DNA of 64,000 bases from Bacteroidales bacterium (GTDB lineage Bacteria; Bacteroidota; Bacteroidia; Bacteroidales; F082), in NCBI GenBank assembly GCA_017439405.1, contig JAFSJF010000069.1, forward strand, positions 1 through 64,000, written 5' to 3'. Of the stretch, positions 61,150 through 64,000 are shown in pieces. The notes below the pieces were generated by a model. It worked only from the letters and a program-made list of their open reading frames with translations, searched no databases and was not told the origin of the DNA. Position 1 is the first letter of the stretch. Each line of letters begins with the position of its first letter. Both the position numbers and the translations under genes were made by a program.

Positions 61150-63864
61150 TTATTGTTCCTTGACCACCACGTTCTTGACTTCCCATGTAGCCGAAGCGCC
61201 ATCGATGCTAAGATAGCGGAAAGCGATGCGGCAAGTGGCGGTCTTGAATTCGGCTGGGATGACAAGGTCACCGGCAGAGACAAATTGCCACTTTGTCGTG
61301 GGTTGGTTGAGAATAGGAAGTTCAACCCATCTCTCTTGCGAAGGATCAGCTCCTTCGGGATAATCATTGGTCACCCAAACCGTATAATAGCCTTCCTCAA
61401 CGCCAACATTCATGCTATCCTGCGGGCCACGTGCATGCTCGAAATTGAGTATCGGGCTTGTGCTACCGCTCAAGTCAATGATGGGGCTGATAAACCAGTC
61501 CTCATTGGCAAATGAAGTGTTGTTGGCATAACCCGACATCACAGCGCCATATTCAAGATGCGAGGAGTTTTGATACCATTCCTGATCTCCAGCAACACTA
61601 TAGGCAGTAAATGTATTGTAGCTATCCTGAGTGGTTAAAGTCTGGTTGAAATATTCGGTAGTTCCCGGATCGGGAGGCGTGGGTGTGTCGCCGCCTTCCA
61701 AGACAAAGTCGTTTTCTGTGCCTGGGCAATCACGCAAACCAGACTGACCAAAATACTTACGGAATGTACCAAGGACAGTCAAATGCTTACCCAGATTGCC
61801 AGGATTATCAACCAGATTCACTTGAGATTTCAAAGTGGTGGCACCAAGTTCAATGATGATGCAATTTGAGACTTCATTGCAAGTAGGATCATCTGCAATC
61901 AGAACATTGGTGGCACGGGTAAAAGGCGCAGCCCAACTTATATCGTCATTGGATGAAACGCTTGAAGGGCCACTCTTTACTGCTCCAACAATATAACCTT
62001 GCACCCACGCAGTAACACCTTGGTCCTGCAGGCCAATACCAGCAGCCACATTATACGGGTCGTCGGCAGTTCCACTGCCCTCGCCTTCTCCCGGAGTGGG
62101 CGGGGTCGGAGGCGTCACACCTGCCCCTTCTTGAACCGTGATGCTCTGGATTTCAATCGTTCTCGATTGTGAAGCGGTTGAAGTGTATTTAATGGCCACC
62201 GTCACATTCTGACCAATAAATTCATTTAAACTCGTTTCAACGGTTTGGAAATCATTGAAATTCGCAGTGTTCGGATAAGTCGTCTGCATATTTATCCAAT
62301 TGGCCGTAGTCGGGTCGTTGCCATAGACATAGTCCGTTGAGACTTGCAAACTCACATCGCTATTGTCGGCATTCTGATATTGAGCCGAATAAGTCACGGA
62401 GACCTTCGCCTCGTTCACCCCAGTAACCGCCACAGGAGAAGAGATGAGCCAGTCTTCGTTGGCATTCGAGCCTCCGGCGTAGCCCGTCATCTTGGCCGTA
62501 TGGTAATCAATCACCCACGACTGGGGACCTGCAACGTCGTAAGTCATATAAGTGCCAAATTCATCGGTGAACGACTGCGTGTAAGGCATCGTTTGCAGCT
62601 CGCCACCGCCAGGAGTCGGGGTGGGAGGCGTCGGGCCATCGCCCGGCGTGCCTTCCTGCACGAGGATGTATTTCACCTCGAAGGTGCGCGAGGTCGACTC
62701 CGAAGAGGTGAACTTGACGGCCACCGTCACAGTTTCGCCAAGGAACTCGTCGAGGCTCGTTTCGACAGTTTGGAAATCTGACCAATTGGCCGTGTTCGGA
62801 TAGGTGACGTTCATCTGGATCCAGTTGGCGGTCAGCGGGTCGGTGCCGGCCACATAGTCCTTGGAGATTTGCAACGTGACATCCTCGGTATTAGGATTCT
62901 GATATTGGGCTGCATAGTTCACGCACACCTTTACATGGTCAACGCCCGTTAACGCGACAGGGGCCGAAATCAGCCAGTCCTCGTTGGCGAAATTGCTACT
63001 ACCAACATGGCCCGTCATTTTTGCGGTATTGTAATCAATCACCCATTCCTCGTCGCCAGCCACACTATAGGTCGTGTAGGTGCCAAACGAGGAGCTGAAA
63101 TCCTGGAAATAAGGCAAACCCGAATCGCCACCAGGAACATAGCCTTCAAATTCCAGTTCTCGCGCGGAACGAATGACAAGTTGCCAAGTGCTGTTGTAGA
63201 CTGTGGCAATGGCCACTAAGCTACCCGTGCCTTGCGGCAGCGAGTCGTTGGCGAAATTGGCATAGTTGGAAGTACGCACAATCACGTTGGCGGACGGATC
63301 CAAAGCATCAATCAAGGTGCGATTGCCGTAGGTGGTCGGATCGGCGAAGGTGTTCTGCTCCGTGAACTTCACGTTCTCCAGCTTCACCAAGCCAGCCAAA
63401 TGCTGACCTGCATTGATGTTGGCGATGGTGGTCACCTGAGGCTGGATAGGCTTGTTGTTGGCCAAGATGACGATATGTCCGTCGGCCTCGAAGTTGCTCA
63501 GCTGCGGCAGGTTGTTGTACATCGCATAGGTGACGTCTTTCAGATAGACGCGAATGGAGTCGCCGATGCGCAGACCGCTGACGGCGTTGAGGTAAAGCTC
63601 AATGGCGGCACCCGTGGCGCGGTCTTGCATGAAGGCGGCCTTGTAGAGGTTGCCCGACTGCTCGTCGGCGGTGACAATGCCATACACCGAAGCGTCTTCC
63701 GTGAACACGGTGCCCGGCTCCATGGCGAGGATGTCGCTAATCGTGTAAACCGTTCCTATCGGCAGGTCCTGGATAGGCGGCTCGGGATACTCTTTCTTGC
63801 AGGCGGTGAACAATGTGCCCACAAAGGCAAGAAGCAGAAATGCGTTGAATACTCTGTTTTTCAT
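61150..63864 (-). CDS. multidomain surface lipoprotein: DUF5689, choice-of-anchor J repeats, DUF6359-like
   Basis: The protein has 904 residues. The signal peptide ends in a lipobox with Cys22 (LFTACKKE). A DUF5689 OB-like domain spans about 30-235 (SVYGIVTADEQSGNLYKAAFMQD). Two choice-of-anchor J (cleaved-adhesin type) domains follow (VAGDEEWVIDYNTAKMTGHVG and VAGPQSWVIDYHTAKMTGYAG), separated by Pro/Thr linkers. Then come a DUF6359-like domain (GSGTADDPYNVAAGIG, VQGYIVGAVKSG) and a third choice-of-anchor J domain. Such proteins sit on the surface of Bacteroidota and often bind glycans or proteins. The ligand is unknown. Confidence 0.85.
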   Translation of the reverse strand: MKNRVFNAFLLLAFVGTLFTACKKEYPEPPIQDLPIGTVYTISDILAMEPGTVFTEDASVYGIVTADEQSGNLYKAAFMQDRATGAAIELYLNAVSGLRIGDSIRVYLKDVTYAMYNNLPQLSNFEADGHIVILANNKPIQPQVTTIANINAGQHLAGLVKLENVKFTEQNTFADPTTYGNRTLIDALDPSANVIVRTSNYANFANDSLPQGTGSLVAIATVYNSTWQLVIRSARELEFEGYVPGGDSGLPYFQDFSSSFGTYTTYSVAGDEEWVIDYNTAKMTGHVGSSNFANEDWLISAPVALTGVDHVKVCVNYAAQYQNPNTEDVTLQISKDYVAGTDPLTANWIQMNVTYPNTANWSDFQTVETSLDEFLGETVTVAVKFTSSESTSRTFEVKYILVQEGTPGDGPTPPTPTPGGGELQTMPYTQSFTDEFGTYMTYDVAGPQSWVIDYHTAKMTGYAGGSNANEDWLISSPVAVTGVNEAKVSVTYSAQYQNADNSDVSLQVSTDYVYGNDPTTANWINMQTTYPNTANFNDFQTVETSLNEFIGQNVTVAIKYTSTASQSRTIEIQSITVQEGAGVTPPTPPTPGEGEGSGTADDPYNVAAGIGLQDQGVTAWVQGYIVGAVKSGPSSVSSNDDISWAAPFTRATNVLIADDPTCNEVSNCIIIELGATTLKSQVNLVDNPGNLGKHLTVLGTFRKYFGQSGLRDCPGTENDFVLEGGDTPTPPDPGTTEYFNQTLTTQDSYNTFTAYSVAGDQEWYQNSSHLEYGAVMSGYANNTSFANEDWFISPIIDLSGSTSPILNFEHARGPQDSMNVGVEEGYYTVWVTNDYPEGADPSQERWVELPILNQPTTKWQFVSAGDLVIPAEFKTATCRIAFRYLSIDGASATWEVKNVVVKEQ

Positions 63865-63873
63865 ATCGTTGTG

Positions 63874-63978
63874 TGTTTAATTGTTAATCGTTGAATTGTT
63901 TGGCTGTAAGCTATAAGCCGTAAGCTGTAAGCAAATGCAGCAACTGGCTTATGGCTTAAAGCTTATTGCTTAAAGCTC
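63874..63978. repeat. inverted heptad array, GCTGTAA/GCTTAAA type
   Basis: Four forward heptads (63903, 63910, 63917, 63924) face four reverse heptads (63947, 63954, 63961, 63968) across 16 bp. Just before lie AATTGTT-type units (63874-63900). The block lies upstream of the lipoprotein gene and runs toward the window edge. Confidence 0.8.
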
Positions 63979-64000
63979 ATTTCCTAACTGTCAAGCTGAT

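Overview
The window looks like chromosomal DNA from an uncultured member of the Bacteroidales (Bacteroidota), of moderate GC. The evidence is many promoters with a TAnnTTTG -7 box, secreted proteins with C-terminal type IX (T9SS) sorting domains, DUF5689/choice-of-anchor J surface lipoproteins, a glycine-lipid acyltransferase pair, and the typical Bacteroidota order of the division and cell-wall (dcw) cluster. No tRNA, rRNA or CRISPR array was seen.

Layout. 1-3.9 kb: a partial gene, a WYL regulator coupled to a DEDD exonuclease, pepD, and an isolated rpmH. 3.9-12.4 kb: a methyltransferase, a HigBA toxin-antitoxin (TA) pair, a family 2 glycosyltransferase, DUF4834 and YfhO membrane proteins, an AlbA_2-type ATP-binding regulator and a GT4 glycosyltransferase. 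12.4-18.0 kb: a decayed ATPase relic, then a translationally coupled surface-sugar operon (acetyltransferase, SpsF-like cytidylyltransferase, NeuB, KdsC-like phosphatase, GT-B-like protein, WecB) that probably makes a CMP-activated nonulosonate. 18.0-21.3 kb: a dead TA pair, a YeaQ-like protein, engB and the GlsB/GlsA-like pair. 21.4-36.4 kb: the complete-looking dcw run mraZ-rsmH-ftsL-ftsI-murE-mraY-murD-ftsW-murG-murC-ftsQ-ftsA-ftsZ, in which murD is reduced to its C-terminal domain. 36.5-64 kb: an accessory mosaic with purN, yitT, kbl-tdh, cysS, pyrC and a dolichol-phosphate-mannose-synthase-like gene, interleaved with TA modules, T9SS and lipoprotein genes, duplicated immunity-like genes and three intact AAA+ ATPase genes.

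The strongest candidate for an undescribed system is the set of AAA+ ATPase genes at 39.4, 42.0 and 57.8 kb, plus a relic at 12.4 kb. Each has its own private array of short palindromes or half-sites with strict spacing: a 15-bp period in the first, 28-24-28 in the second, about 23-29-23 in the third, and a 33-bp period in the relic. In two of them the same array lies on both sides of the gene as a direct repeat of roughly 90-105 bp. The proteins carry a winged-helix region, and two carry a PD-(D/E)XK-like nuclease motif, so an ATPase-nuclease that recognises its own array is a reasonable hypothesis. A second unusual layer is a dispersed family of degenerate heptad repeats. It sits between genes, supplies stop codons (engB, glsB), inserts in frame in murE and lies exactly at the truncated 5' end of murD.
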